This document shows, in pieces, positions 1-11,244 of a stretch of DNA of 64,000 nucleotides. The position numbers were made by a program, and so were the translations under genes. The notes under the pieces were generated by a model. It was not told the origin of the DNA and made no database searches. It was given only the letters and a program-made list of their open reading frames with translations. The stretch is from Laccaria trichodermophora (Eukaryota; Basidiomycota; Agaricomycetes; Agaricales; Hydnangiaceae), in NCBI GenBank assembly GCA_018417955.1, contig JACTVC010000001.1:4588001-4652000 (forward strand), written 5' to 3'. The stretch's first letter is position 1; every line of letters begins with the position of its first letter.

Positions 1-1139
1 CAACGCCGATGAACAGCATCGCAAGAACTGTAGGTGGCGGTTAGTAGATGAGGTGTGGAGCAATCCAAGAAAATGTACCTGATGTTGCTAGGAAAGAGAC
101 GATGTTTGACCAGGAGCCGTGATTCCATGAGTCGGTACACCCTGGTAAGAGATATTAGAGCTGATGCAAGATTGAGAGTGACGGAACTTACAGCTGCGCG
201 CATCATCCGTGGAGAGGGTGTCGCTATATACCGGACCCCAGAATCCCGTCTGGGAGCACTATCAGCACATGAGCACCAGGAGAGCATAGTAAGCGCACGT
301 AGACGAAAGTGTCTCCTTCGTTTGCGGTGGTGCAGACATTTATGATAGCGGCCTTCATGGTAAAATGGATAATGACCTGGCCTAGGCCTAGCCCTATGAC
401 GAGGGTGGCGACTAGGATAGAGCCGAAGGCAAAAATCCGAGCTGGACGAAGACGTTGCTGTGGAGATGAGTTGACCCATCAATGACGTGCGGTTATAATG
501 TGGAGCAACGTACAGATGCAGCAGCGAACACACCAAATGCCTATCAGACTTATCAGCTGAATGAAAGGAAGGGAGTAATGGTATGGAAACCTTACCTCAA
601 TTGCAGCGATCAGTAGATAGACTGAACCGAAGACTATCGTCGCAATTTCTAAGCTAGAATTTTCTGTTGAAGAGGTGAGACAAGAAGTCGTTGAACAGGG
701 AATGGTACACACGGCCTGAGAAGACATTTGCGTTTCGTAGGTAGCCAATCTACACTGTCTTGAATTTTACCATTCCAACGCAACTGAAAAACACTTACGC
801 CTCTAAAATTGAAGACGTATGGGTATCGACATAGAAGGAATAAGATGTAGCACGCACGAAAAAAGGCTCCAAAGTGCTGCTACGAACGCAACTAGAACAC
901 ATGTGAGCCGTCTGGAGAACTGACTGTTCCCGCGCCGCTCACCAGATAGTACGAAGGGTCGTAAGTTACCGCGATAGAGTCTTCTGACCATTGTGTATCT
1001 CGGTGGAGCACCTATGAAGCTATAAGGGTTGTGTTCCGATGTCTAGATTGCCATCATATATACCTGACGCCGGTAATTAGATAGAGCTTGAATTCAAGAG
1101 TCGTTTGAACTTACCTGGAGGAGGAGGCCTGCTATCCAT
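1..1139 (-). CDS. Four-helix membrane protein, divergent paralogue (3' end beyond window)
   Basis: This minus-strand gene is recognised through its similarity to the plus-strand gene at 1,583. The start at 1,139 gives a proline-rich N-terminus (MDSRPPPP), followed by a first hydrophobic segment with RPFVLSVAFVAALWSL, a second with IATIVFGSVYLLIAAIE (ending near 595), a third with ARIFAFGSILVATLVIGLG (around 380-440), and a fourth with NIVSFLATSVLAMLFIG at the window edge. The segments are separated by short introns. The last intron has a textbook branch site (CTACTAAC near 35-45). The third and fourth segments line up with the paralogue's third and fourth. Function is unknown: it is a small tetraspan-type integral membrane protein. 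The family layout and strand are well supported, but the exact exon ends are approximate and the 3' end lies left of position 1. Confidence 0.6.
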
Positions 1140-1582
1140 CCTTGGCTGTGATATATTTCGTGATATTCGTTAAGTGGGAGATAGATATTGGAGGGGAAAG
1201 TAAAAGGAGCAGTGGACGTTTGAGAGAGAAAGGAGTCTGGCGGCAACCGCTGCTTGATCATGTTTATTTCCAACGACAATGGTCATAACAACGCGCAGCA
1301 CCTCACGACCTGAAAACATACACAGCATTCGGCGAAAACATAGAAATCCAAGCTGAAGGATTCCGAAGAGACCGTCTGGACCGAGTCGAGGCACTTTGAA
1401 GTTATGGATATTTTTTGAAAATTGAAACTATCATTTAGATTGGGCATGGGCCCAACATGGGTCCCAGGGGGCTGTGCGGCCCAGCCACCAGAGTGCCATC
1501 ACCGGCGCCACCGCCTACATGTACAGCGCCTGGATGATTTCCTTTCTTTGTCCGGTACCACTTCGTTCGACTGCCAGCCAGT
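1140..1582. promoter_or_regulatory. Shared intergenic region between two divergent tetraspan genes
   Basis: 443 bp separate the two start codons, so both promoters must lie here or overlap. The right half contains a GC-rich stretch (about 1,445-1,520). I see no unambiguous TATA box. Open frames on the minus strand here are short and lack family motifs, so I treat them as non-coding. Confidence 0.4.
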
Positions 1583-3234
1583 ATGATTCGACCTCCTCCT
1601 CTCAATCTCAAACGTGAGTCCACTCGTACTTACCATGGCACACTTGTTAAATCAGAATTCCAGGTATTGACAATAGGTTTGGGCCTCCAGGTGTGTAGAT
1701 CGCTGGCCTTGTCAACGACGAACAACACTGACCTGTTATTTGATGTAGCGGCTGTGCCGTACTTGCCTCGTCAATCCAAGCAGAAGAAGACAACCTTCTT
1801 CGCTGTGCTTTACAAGGCGAATTGGAGGAATATCATCATTGCTGGTACGTTTTCTTCTACGATTTTTCTGCTCAGTGGTGAAATCAAACGATGCAGTTGC
1901 TGGTCTGAACGCTCTGAGATTTGCGTTGGCGTGAGTTCCACCTTTTTCGTTGTCAAAATGTTAACTGACCTTTTGATAGTGCTGTGCGTTCAATCCCCCA
2001 ACTTGTTTTGTCAGAAACTTCATATGTTTTTAGCATAATGCACTTCAAGATGCTCGCGTGGACGACAACCGTGCGTTGCCATACCTATCTCATTCGAGAC
2101 ATACTCACCCCCTCGTAGAACACATTCCTGAGCTGGCTACAATCTCCATCGCGCTGGGCGTGATGTACATCCTTTCAACTGTCATTGAGATCTTTGGCGT
2201 CATAAGCGTATCAACGGTAAGCTCAACGTTTCCTCAATGCCGTCCCATGTCTGACCTGTCTCCTTAGAAACGATTGCCCCTTATCCGGGTGTACACCTGC
2301 CTTGCGCTTCTTGCCTCGGTTTTTGTCACAGTAGCCGGGGTCTTGGAAGCCGTCTCGTACTTTGTCTTTGCCGTATGTTTGCTCACTTCTGACGAGGTTC
2401 ACCCATTCACAATCCGTTGCACAGGAGGACCTGATGTACGAGTGCGTCGCGTTGGCCATCAGAGGACAATCTTACCAGAAATCAACTTTCGTTAGTCCCT
2501 ACAATCCTAGAACCACCATATCATCAACAATAACAACCAACAGCGAGGCCGACCATGGCCCGGATCCATCTACGCCATCGGACGCAGAGAAGCTCAAAGA
2601 CGTGGGTACTTCTCGAATCTCCATCCCAAGCAAAAAAACTAACTCCAACCCAGAATGCATCTCAGCATGGATAAACGAATCCTGGACCCAAATTGCCAAC
2701 TGCTTCCTCTTCGCCTTCATCCCTGCCGTCATCTACTTCATCATGGCATACACATACTACCGCCAAACAACCGACCCAACACACGTAGGCAACCTCCTGC
2801 GCAACCCCACACGGTCCTCCAGACATGGTTCCGAGTCACACCCAAACGTCAACTACGGCCTCGTGCACAGCAACACGTCACGAGCGCCTTTAGCTGGTGA
2901 CAACGACACCAGCCACAGACTGAGGTCAGGCTCGCGCGTGGGCTCCAAGTCAAAGCAAATGCCCCAACATGCGCAAAGAGGTCCAGGCAGCCTGGTTACC
3001 GTGCCCTCCGTTTCCAGGGTCACTGCCACGACCACCCGAGGGCTGAAGAGGGACCATCGACCTCCAGCGTTGATGAAGAGCGCGTCGCCGGTGTTCAGTG
3101 GGGAGTACGGATATGTAGCAAGCCCTGGACCTCCAACGTATAGTGCCCATGCGGGTGCCACGTATGCACTTGGCCATGGTATGGTGGGGACTGGGAGCTC
3201 GATTCTTAGTGCGGGGTATAGCAAGTACTTGTGA
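1583..3234 (+). CDS. Four-helix membrane protein with long cytosolic tail
   Basis: Start ATG at 1,583 (MIRPPP); stop TGA at 3,232-3,234. The gene has several small introns, for example 1,614-1,663 and a second with GTGTGTAG donor near 1,694. Four hydrophobic stretches can be read: around NIIIAGLNALRFALA, ELATISIALGVMYILSTVIE (about 2,130-2,190), RVYTCLALLASVFVTVAGVLE (about 2,290-2,350), and NCFLFAFIPAVIYFIMAYTY (about 2,700-2,760). A Ser/Thr/Pro/Arg-rich tail of about 150 residues follows, presumably cytosolic. Helices 3 and 4 match the divergent gene at <1-1,139, so the two are paralogues. The junction at 1,931-2,033 keeps frame only if a 4-nt micro-exon is assumed, so the model there is uncertain. 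No enzymatic motif is visible; a membrane scaffold or tetraspan role is only inferred. Confidence 0.65.
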
Positions 3235-3451
3235 TATAGATCGGTTATGCTTATTGGGCTTTGATACGGACGTTAATGACATTGAATTTCATTTATTCAT
3301 TGTGCGATCGTTAAAAGACTCTATCGACAAGGGAGATCAGTCAGCTCTAGGCCTCTATCGTGCCTTCGTCTACAGAAGCGAAAAGTGCAAGAAGAGACAG
3401 GAAATGTGTGGGTGGAATACAATGGAACATGTTTTCGTTAGACCTCTAAGT

Positions 3452-5740
3452 TTACATACCAAACGTTTCAACGTGAAGAGTGACGGACGGGAGTCCTTTT
3501 AACACAGCTCGAGGTGCAGCGACATCAGAGCAGAGGGCACGTCGCACGGCTGCCGTCAAGTTCGCTGGTCCAGCAACTGTCGTGGGCAATTGTCAGTTCG
3601 TTTATCTGTGGGTCGTCAAAGGGGTGCTGACCATCTACTGATATCGGTCCTCCGTCAGTGCATGCAGCTATTTCATCATGAAGTACACGACGGATATCAG
3701 GACGGCCATGAACCAGCTTGAGGGAAGGGTGATATTCGGTTGGTGACATGAGAGCAGGGTGGTCACCCTTCTTCGAAGCGATTGACGCATTTGAAGAACT
3801 GGTCTTGGTGGAGGGGGTAGTGAGATACATGCGGAGTTCAATGGATAAGGAACCCGTTGCGTGTGGTAGAGCTTCCGTCACTGTTTTTGAGAGCCATGAA
3901 AGATAATCTGCAAGGATACTGTTAGTTGAGACTAGCAACGGCAGGCGTTGGAAGGCTTGGACCAACTTTCATCTCGAAAAGCCCATGCAAAGAGAATCCG
4001 GCGAACAGCTGACTTGCCTCGTGCGTTCTCTGTGTGTCCTTCGAGTGAGCAGGGGATGTCGGGAAATAGCGTTAAAATCGACGAACCGAATCAGATTCAA
4101 AAAGAGAGACAGGGTGTATGAAATTCCCGAACCACCTGTCCAGAATGAATTCAGACTTGGGGAGACGTGATTGACGAAAGGGACACTAACCTGCAACTAG
4201 AATGCAGGTCGCGTACTCGCACAAATCAGGCGGACATCCATATGGGCCGTCAACATACGCAGGAACCGTGCTCACTCCGTGGTCCTTGGCGTGATTCCTC
4301 AGCCGTTTCGTAAATCCATTACAGCCTTTCACAAAGAAGACTACTTCTCGGTCCTGCCCTTTGGAAAACGTTCCATCTAGCTTCTCGGAGATGCTAGCCA
4401 TGGTGAATGGGTGGGCCTCGAATGGGAGGTTGCTAACGGTAGGGAGGATGACGTAGGCATGTTGGCCTGGGGCCCAAGAAAAATCCCGACGTTTCAGAGA
4501 CATGATAATGGTGTCTTTGGAGAGGAGCTCTACTGTGGCGAGAGACTGGGATGGGTCGCTCTTGCGACGGAATGTACCGTTGTTCCAGATAACACGAACA
4601 AGTCGAATGAAGCGGTCGAGACCCCATACAAACAGGGCGGGCCAGATGTATGACCCCGCGCTGGTTGACGAAATGGTTCAGCAGGAGGGTTAGTTCATGT
4701 AAGCGAGCAGCTTACAGGGCTATTTGAGCATGATAGTAACTTGCAAAGAGGAAGATCCTGGAATGATATAATCAGAAAATAAGTGGAGAACTACGAAAAA
4801 GTTGACAGACAAGACGAGGACAATATGAGAGATGAGGAAAAACTCGAATGCCATGTTCCTGAGGGGGCGAAGCGACAAGATGTTCACGAGTGTCAACGCT
4901 GCCATCCCGACTGCACCAGCACGCATCCAATTATGGCGGAAGCTAGTCCTGCCAGAGATCCTGTTGAAGTAATTTCAGCGACGTCCTCAAGTTGAAATTA
5001 TGAAGGGGAGATACCCTGACAGCGTCCGAGTTATGGTGTGGATCCATAAGAAAATGAAGTTGGTTCTTGCTGAAGCACGATGCAGAATGTTCAATTTCTC
5101 GTGGCCGATACCAATCATCCCTGCCAAGCGAGTGGGTAAAAAGAAAAAGGGGAGATAAGTGGGAGATACCGACAAGAGATGAGGTTATTCTTTCCAGCCA
5201 GGGCGATGATGAGGGGAAGTTGACACGAAGCCAGGTGGGCAGCGCGGGCTTGATAGAACGTAGCTTCCAGATTGCGAGCTAAACAAAGTAATGAAATCGG
5301 GGGGAACATCAAGTTGAAAGAGATAAACGCACTGTCCAAGAAAAGCCAGAGAAACATCGCTGCTATGTAGCCAAAAATGAAAGTATGCTCGGAGATTGAC
5401 GCGAAGGAACCTGGTCCAATTGGGATGCTCCAGCGAAAGGCAACGATCCTGAACGTCGTAGCAATTGCGGATTGAAGACGGTAGATAGGAGAGTTTATAC
5501 GGGTGTTGATGGTTGAAGTGGTGGATTCAACATTCTGTTTCTCGGGTTCCAAGGGCTCCACATAGTTGACACGACGGGAAAGAATAAAAAGACGAAACAA
5601 CAAGCGTAAAACGCGGATGACTGTCAGGAAGGCGAGCAAGCTAGCGAGGAAAATTCACAGATCTTTGACGTGCTCGAATTGAATCTGCTTTCTCGCAGGG
5701 CGGTCATCGTTTCCGAAGGCTGGGTCGATGGAGGAGCCAT
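3452..5740 (-). pseudogene. Ferric-chelate reductase copy A, probably inactivated
   Basis: The family is a membrane flavocytochrome that moves electrons from cytosolic NADPH through FAD and haem to extracellular ferric chelates. Visible parts, in order, are an N-terminal helix with LAFLTVIRVLRLLFRLFIL, a helix with FIFGYIAAMFLWLFLDS, haem-type histidines in KLNILHRASARTNF and WIHTITR, a helix near 4,860-4,925, FAD motif HPFTMAS (4,390-4,410), a DGPYGCPPDL motif, GGSGISYTL of the NAD-binding domain, and C-terminus LHVETFGM with TAA at 3,452. Compared with the intact copy at 7,646-9,957, the codon for Trp in HVKQLWIF is TGA here (5,655-5,657), and the ATG at 5,738-5,740 is in another frame. A 29-nt intron (GTCAAAG..CGCTAG) would restore the frame but is far below the size of other introns here. 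Most likely this is a recent pseudogene; the rest of the coding sequence is well preserved. Confidence 0.7.
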
Positions 5741-5784
5741 GGCGATTGCAAGGTGCTGGAATCGGAAATCCAGGGTGCGGGTAT

Positions 5785-5794
5785 CCTTTTATTC
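5785..5794 (-). promoter_or_regulatory. TATA-like element upstream of reductase copy A
   Basis: Read on the minus strand this is GAATAAAAGG, 45 bp before the putative ATG. The same decamer is kept in front of copy B at 9,991-10,000, so it is either functional or simply inherited with the duplication. Confidence 0.4.
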
Positions 5795-6678
5795 AGTCAA
5801 ACATCCAAGTTCCGTTTCCGTACGAATTCGCTATTGGGACGTCCATGTCCTTTCGGGGATGAGAGCGGGGTGGAAAGTAGACCCCAAATTCATTGCCTGG
5901 CCACTTGGGAACCACAACGGCGACCTGAATGGTGATACTGGGGAGTCCGAAGAATCCGATGCCACGAGAAACCGAACGAGCTGGTCAACACAACATTACA
6001 TTCCAGGTACGCAGATGCCTGAATGCCTCGAGAATGACCTTGCAAGCAAATCATCAAGAAGAAATTGATCCTGATTCCTTCCTGTCAGGGCCAAGCTGCA
6101 GAAGGCACAAGATACGAGTCAATTTTTCGTGCGGACTGTGACTGCCAGACACCATGTCAAACACAGCAGTGGTCAGGAAAAAGCCTTCATCGTGACTGAT
6201 AATCAGTAACATTGAATATGCGAAGAGGCCGCGTCAGCACTTATGCCGACTGCCTTCCGAGTTGCTTCTCTAGTCCTGCAAGTCGGAAGTGATCGGAAGT
6301 TGGAAAGAGAGTCTCCTTCTTCAGAACGTAATCACTCTGAAAGCCTCAAAAAGCCGGAATGAAGGCACAGGCCTCAGACTTTGCATACTTGGGTAGTCCT
6401 CATTATGTCGGCGAGGTAGCATAGCATGTACTTGCCCGCCTGTAGATTCAGGAAACATCGAGAGTCATCGGCTGAGCACGGGGGCGGGGCATTTCTAGCA
6501 AAAAGAGCAACCCCTGGATTCCCTCGGAGCTAAGCCCGCGACGGATAACGTTGCGACGGGATCGCTGGATCTGACACCTCTTGCGTTGCGAGCTGTGTGA
6601 GGAGGATGTTGTGTCGCAGGGAAAAGTTGAAAGTCTGGATCGGGTTCAGGGACCAAACATTGTCTAGCAATGGATCAG

Positions 6679-6711
6679 AATCTAATCTGATAGTCCTAAT
6701 CAGATTAGATT
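6679..6711. repeat. Perfect 13-bp inverted repeat (AATCTAATCTGAT)
   Basis: Arms at 6,679-6,691 and 6,699-6,711 are exact reverse complements around a 7-nt loop. The same arm sequence, with one change, flanks the MITE at 10,843-11,242 on both sides, suggesting a small repeat family in this genome. Confidence 0.75.
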
Positions 6712-7645
6712 GATAAATTCGACCAGATTTCTTCTGCTACTTCTGCTTGGCAATTCTTGAACGCAGCTAATAGTCAAAGTAACACCGGGAAGCAGCCGCG
6801 GGTTGCGTTATGAGGAAATTACCACACAGAAACTTAAAAAAAGGGGATCAAACGATCTTAGTGCCATCATAAGTCAAGAGATAGAGCAAGCATAGTACTA
6901 GCAGCAGACACTCAGGCCCACCAAAGGCCCACACCTCTCGACGCTCGTCGTCATACAAACACTATCCGATGTTCCCGAAATGCCATGACTTCGGCGATGT
7001 GGAGGCCGAATTTATCGGTGCCAAGGATGAAATCGAAGGCCCATATAGTTCATGAGGACAACGCCAGTTACGCCACGCAAACTATCATCCTGTAAACTGC
7101 ATGGATGTGGCTAATATAAACCTTTCATTGGGGAGAACGTTCCAAGGGCGCTCTCCGGGACAAGGGTGGGTTTTATTTCAAAAAGTACATCTTTGGGTCA
7201 ACAAAGCCGACACATGAGATCTAGAGCTTCAAGTTGGTGCCACTCGAATGGCATGAGGGTCGGGTGTTTTTTATCCATCTGAGAAACAAGGCGACGAGTG
7301 CAAGACGAGTGGTAAAGCGAGGCATAAACTAGTTGTAGACTCGGAGCGTCTGGGCGTGACAAACTCCAAGCTGCATTATGTCGATGATGTTCAGCGCGCG
7401 GTCGCGGACAAGTCGCGACTTCTTGGTTGCGGAGGGCTAATGGTGCGTGCCAGTGGTTGCATATGTGTCCCGATGTTATTCAATTCATTATCATTCGACA
7501 GGAATACACAAAGAAAAAAGATCTACAGGAGAGATGTGGCAGGTCTACCCTGCCTCCATTTGCAAATTCATTGAAAGCGATGCAAAAGATGAAAGATAGT
7601 GGAATACTAGGGAAGTGTTACTTGTCGGACATCATTCAATTCCAT

Positions 7646-9957
7646 TTACGTAGACATGCCAAACATTTCAACGTGAAGGGTGACAGCTGGTAGTCCTTTT
7701 AAAACTGCTCGAGGTCCAGCAGCATCGGAGCTAAGAGCGCGGCGCACAGCTGCTGTCAAACCCGCAGGGCCAGCGACTTTTGGAAGCGGCAGTTAATTGA
7801 CTGCTCCTTGAATGTTTTAAGAGCTACTGACCATCAACTGATAACGACCCTCCATCTGTACATGCGGATATTTCATCATGGAGCACACGACGAATATCAG
7901 GCTGACCAGGGATCAGCTTGATGGAGGGGTGATAGTTGACGGCCGAGTGCACGGTTGTGGTTTTGACAGCGAAATCACTCTTCTCCGACATGGTTGATGC
8001 ACTAGAAGGACTGTCGACGGGCCGCGCAGTGAGGTAGACACGGGAATCTATGGATAAAGAGCTTTTGGCATGGGGAAGAGCTTCTGTCAATGTTTTTGAG
8101 AACCACAGTAGGTGATCTGCGAGAGGAAAATTAATTATGTACCAAGAGTAGTAGATGTGAACGAACTTTCATCCCGAAGAGCCCATATAAAGAGAATCCG
8201 GCGGACAGACGACCTGCCTCCTCGTGCGTTTTCGCTGTCCGTTGGGTGAGCCTCCGGGGACGAGGAGGGAGGGAACTGTGACGAACCTAATGAGATTCAA
8301 AAAAAGAGGGAGAGTGTATGAAACACCTGAGCCGCCTGATAATTACTAATTTAGACGCAATTCATAGGTGGAAAAAGGGACTCAGACCTGCGACGAAGAT
8401 ACAAGTGGAGAATATGCGCAAATCGGGTGGGCATCCATAGGGGCCATCCAAATATGCAGAGACCGTGCCCGTCCCGTGAGCACTCGCGTGGTCCCTGAGC
8501 CGTTTTGTGAATCCGTTGCAGCCTTTCACCAAAAAGACCACATCTTGGTCCTCCCCGTTGCGCTGTGTCCCGTCAACCTTGTCGGCAATGCTGGCGATGG
8601 TGAAGGGGTGGGATTCGAACGGGAGGTTGCTAACGGTGGGGAGAATGACATAGGCATGTTGGCCTGGGGACCAAGAGAAGTTGCGCCGTTTGAGAGACAT
8701 GAGAATAGAATCTTCAGATAGGAGCTCAACAGTGGCAAGAGATTGTGATGGGTCGCGTTTGCGACGGAATGTACTGTTGTTCCAGATAACACGAGCGAGT
8801 CGGATGAAGCGGTCGAGGCCCCAAACTAAGAGGGCAGGCCAGATGTAGGACCCATAGCTGGTTGACGAAATGCTTTAGTAAAAAGAATTTGCCAGGTCAA
8901 GAGGCTACGTACTTTCCGATCTGGGCATGATAATAGCCCGCAACTAGGAAGATCCTGGAAATTTATTCTCAGAACATAGCCAGGAAACGACGAAATGTGA
9001 CGGACACGATGAGGACAATATGGGAGATGAGGAAAAATTCAAACGCGATGTTCCTGATGGGTCGAATTGATAAAATCGTCGCCAGTGTGAGCGCAACCAA
9101 GCTAAGCGCTCCAGCGCACATCCAGTTATGACTGAAATCACTTTTCTTCGATAGCCTTTCAAGTCATCTGAGTAAGGTTGCTTGCGTGTCAAAATATGGG
9201 TGAGTTACCCCTGAACTAGCCGGGCTATGGTATGGATCCATATGAAGATAAAATTAGTCCTTGATGAAGCGCGATGCAGAACATTCAGCTTCTCGTGACT
9301 GATGCCTGTCATCCCTATCGAACGCTTGAGTGACATTGTGCGGAGCTCTGTGTAGGGAGTGTTACGCACAAGAAATTAGGTTATTCTTGCCTGCCAATGC
9401 AACAATGAGCGGAAGCTGACAGCAAGCGAGGAGGACGGCCCTGTCTTGATAAAACGTATGGTCCAGATTGTTAGCTAAAGAAAGTAAGTTAGGAGATATT
9501 TGATCCACAAGGGAGGGGGCATACTATTCAAGAACAGCCAGAGAAAATTGGCCGCGATGTATATGAAGATAAAAGTCAACTCGGAGGTTGATGCAACAGA
9601 ACCTGGTCCGATTGGAAGGGTCCAACGAAAGGCGACGATTCTGAATCCTGTAGCGACAGCACCGTAGAGACGCGAGATTGGGGAGTTGATACGGCGCACG
9701 GTTGTTGAAGCAGTGGATTCCAAATCCTCCTTCTCCGACACCACAAGCTCCACGCGGTTGGCGGCGGGACGTGAGACAAGGAAGCAGCGAAGGATGAGGC
9801 GCAAAACTCGGAGGACTGTGAAAAAAGCAATCACGCTGGCAAGGAAGATCCAAAGTTGCTTGACATGCGCTAGTTGTATCTGCTTCCTGGCACGACGCAG
9901 ATCGGCGCTGGAGGATTGAGTTGATGATTGAGCTGATGGAGTACTTGCGAGAGCCAT
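7646..9957 (-). CDS. Ferric-chelate reductase copy B (FRE family)
   Basis: Start ATG at 9,955-9,957 (MALASTPSAQ); stop TAA at 7,646-7,648 after LHVEMFGMST. Multi-exon. Order of parts: a helix with LWIFLASVIAFFTVLRVL; a helix with FIFIYIAANFLWLFLNS; a segment with CCQLPLIVALAGKNNLIS; haem-type histidines in GISHEKLNVLHRASSRTNF and IWIHTIARL; a helix with LVALTLATILSIRPIRNIAF; FAD-binding motif HPFTIAS (about 8,605-8,625); GPYGCPP; GGSGVSYTL at the start of the NADPH domain; VRRILFIWALRDE; and a C-terminal tail VAGPAGLTAAVRRAL. The protein should sit in the plasma membrane and reduce extracellular ferric or cupric chelates for high-affinity uptake. Upstream are GATA-like sites (for example AGATAA near 10,362), which suit iron-GATA control, but this is inference. 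Copy A just downstream is its damaged paralogue. Confidence 0.85.
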
Positions 9958-9990
9958 GGTGGTTCCAAGGTTTGGGATTGGTTATCTAGT

Positions 9991-10000
9991 CCTTTTATTC
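9991..10000 (-). promoter_or_regulatory. TATA-like element upstream of reductase copy B
   Basis: Minus-strand GAATAAAAGG about 34 bp before the ATG at 9,957, identical to the element before copy A. The short distance to the ATG implies a short 5' leader. Confidence 0.4.
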
Positions 10001-10842
10001 GAAAACCGTGACGAAGTTCCGTTTCCACAGCGATTGCGCCATTAGGAAGTCCATTTAGCACGTACTATTGGGAGTGATATCGAGATAGGAAATATGCAAA
10101 AATAAATTTCCTCACACGTCGTAAACCAGAAAGCTGTCCCCAACGGCAATATGTTAGGCCTCCGATGAGTCTGACAAATGAACAATTAGTCCACGTATTC
10201 ACCGATCCAGATGCGCAAATCCCTGCATAATCTCGCGAGCAAGGAGAGATGATCCCGATTTCGGTCCCCGGTGTAAAAGAAGGGGGATATTTCATATTTT
10301 GGATGAATTCTCGACGACGTCAGAGGCAAGGGCACCCACCGATAAACACCCTCATCTATCAGATAACGAGATAGCCATTGCAAAGAGACAGGGAATACCA
10401 ACTGTGGGATTTTAATCAGCCGCTTACCGCTACGGTGTGTTCAGGTCTGTTCAGATCCGCCACTTGGAAGGTGATCGAGAGAAGAATCCCCCTTTTCCTG
10501 AAAGCATTTGGGCGACGATCACACTGAAAAGCGTTCGAATAACGGCATAAATTTCAACCTCCATATGGTCCGCCGCGTTCATTATGTCGAAGGTAAAAGC
10601 AAGCGTTCGCTGTGTTTGCCTCTTCCTTCTGAGTCCAAGTTCAACACGGAGAGACGATGAATGTTGTACGAGAATGTTCCGGTTTCGTTTACAGACCAGC
10701 TTCTGAGTTTCCCCAGTGCATAAAAGCATAAACCTACGAGATAGCGCTGTGAATCCGTCGAAGGAGCTTGTTGAGTTCGGAATAAAATGATGCGGGACAA
10801 ACAGTCAGCACATGACAACGTGGATCGAATCTAATCTGATTA
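10001..10842. other. Upstream region of reductase copy B, no gene seen
   Basis: It contains the duplicated upstream block (to about 10,610). The minus-strand open frames at 10,451-10,818 show no domain or splice structure. The last bases carry the AATCTAATCTGAT arm (10,827-10,841) into which the adjacent MITE inserted. Confidence 0.45.
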
Positions 10843-11242
10843 CAGTCATCCACCAGCTAGTGTTACATCAAAAATTGAAAACTCACTTAAAACATGATGG
10901 GGATACACTTTCACTTAAAAATTGTAGATTCAATCTTGGTGATATCCACTCTTTGTGTCCTCCAAATTTCAGAGCTCTCAGGTTTGTTTCTGTTGAGTAA
11001 TTCTGAAAATACCAGTGTAACATTCAGTGGTGGGAGGTTTTCTGCTAAGTACCCCATTTTGAACATATCACTACATATTTGATGCTCATCCTGCACACAC
11101 AAAACTTGATGTGAGGAGAGACCATATATAGGAGCTCCAGATAAAATTTGTTTCAAGGGAGTATCTTGAATATTGCAAAAGTTATTCAAGGAGCAAAAGT
11201 GTAACACTCAGTGGTGGTGTAACACAGGCTGGTGGATGACTG
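10843..11242. mobile_element. 400-bp MITE with TA target duplication (Tc1/mariner-like)
   Basis: The element begins CAGTCATCCACCAGC and ends with the exact reverse complement GCTGGTGGATGACTG. The inverted repeat extends through GTGTTACA with two mismatches. TA dinucleotides flank both ends (10,841-10,842 and 11,243-11,244), as expected for Tc1/mariner-type insertion. An internal motif (GTGTAACA.TCAGTGGTGG) occurs at about 11,013 and 11,198. There is no coding capacity, so it depends on a transposase encoded elsewhere. Confidence 0.75.
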
Positions 11243-11244
11243 TA

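Larger units (their letters stand above)
3452..6430. repeat. Unit A of tandem segmental duplication (ferric reductase plus promoter)
   Basis: This segment and the one at about 7,646-10,620 share the whole ferric reductase gene, its 3' flank (CGTTTCAACGTGAAG versus CATTTCAACGTGAAG at the gene end) and about 600 bp of upstream sequence. The upstream blocks around 5,785-5,850 match 9,990-10,050, and 6,290-6,420 matches 10,450-10,610. The limits are approximate because they were judged by eye. Confidence 0.65.
5741..7645. other. Intergenic region between reductase copies
   Basis: 1.9 kb without a convincing gene. It holds the duplicated promoter block of copy A (to about 6,430), a perfect 13-bp palindrome (6,679-6,711), and a GATA-like site in a near-palindrome (ACTGATAATCAGT, 6,195-6,207). 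The short open frames at 7,356-7,693 carry no recognisable motif and overlap sequence shared with the 3' flank of copy A. Confidence 0.5.
7646..10620. repeat. Unit B of tandem segmental duplication (ferric reductase plus promoter)
   Basis: Second copy of the duplicated segment described at 3,452-6,430, in the same orientation. It carries the intact reductase. Protein divergence between copies is substantial in linkers and low in the helices and binding motifs, so the duplication is not very recent. Confidence 0.65.

Noticed and set aside
5640..5740. 29-nt intron rescuing reductase copy A
   Set aside because: It restores the frame but is far shorter than every other intron in the window (41 nt or more); kept only as an alternative.
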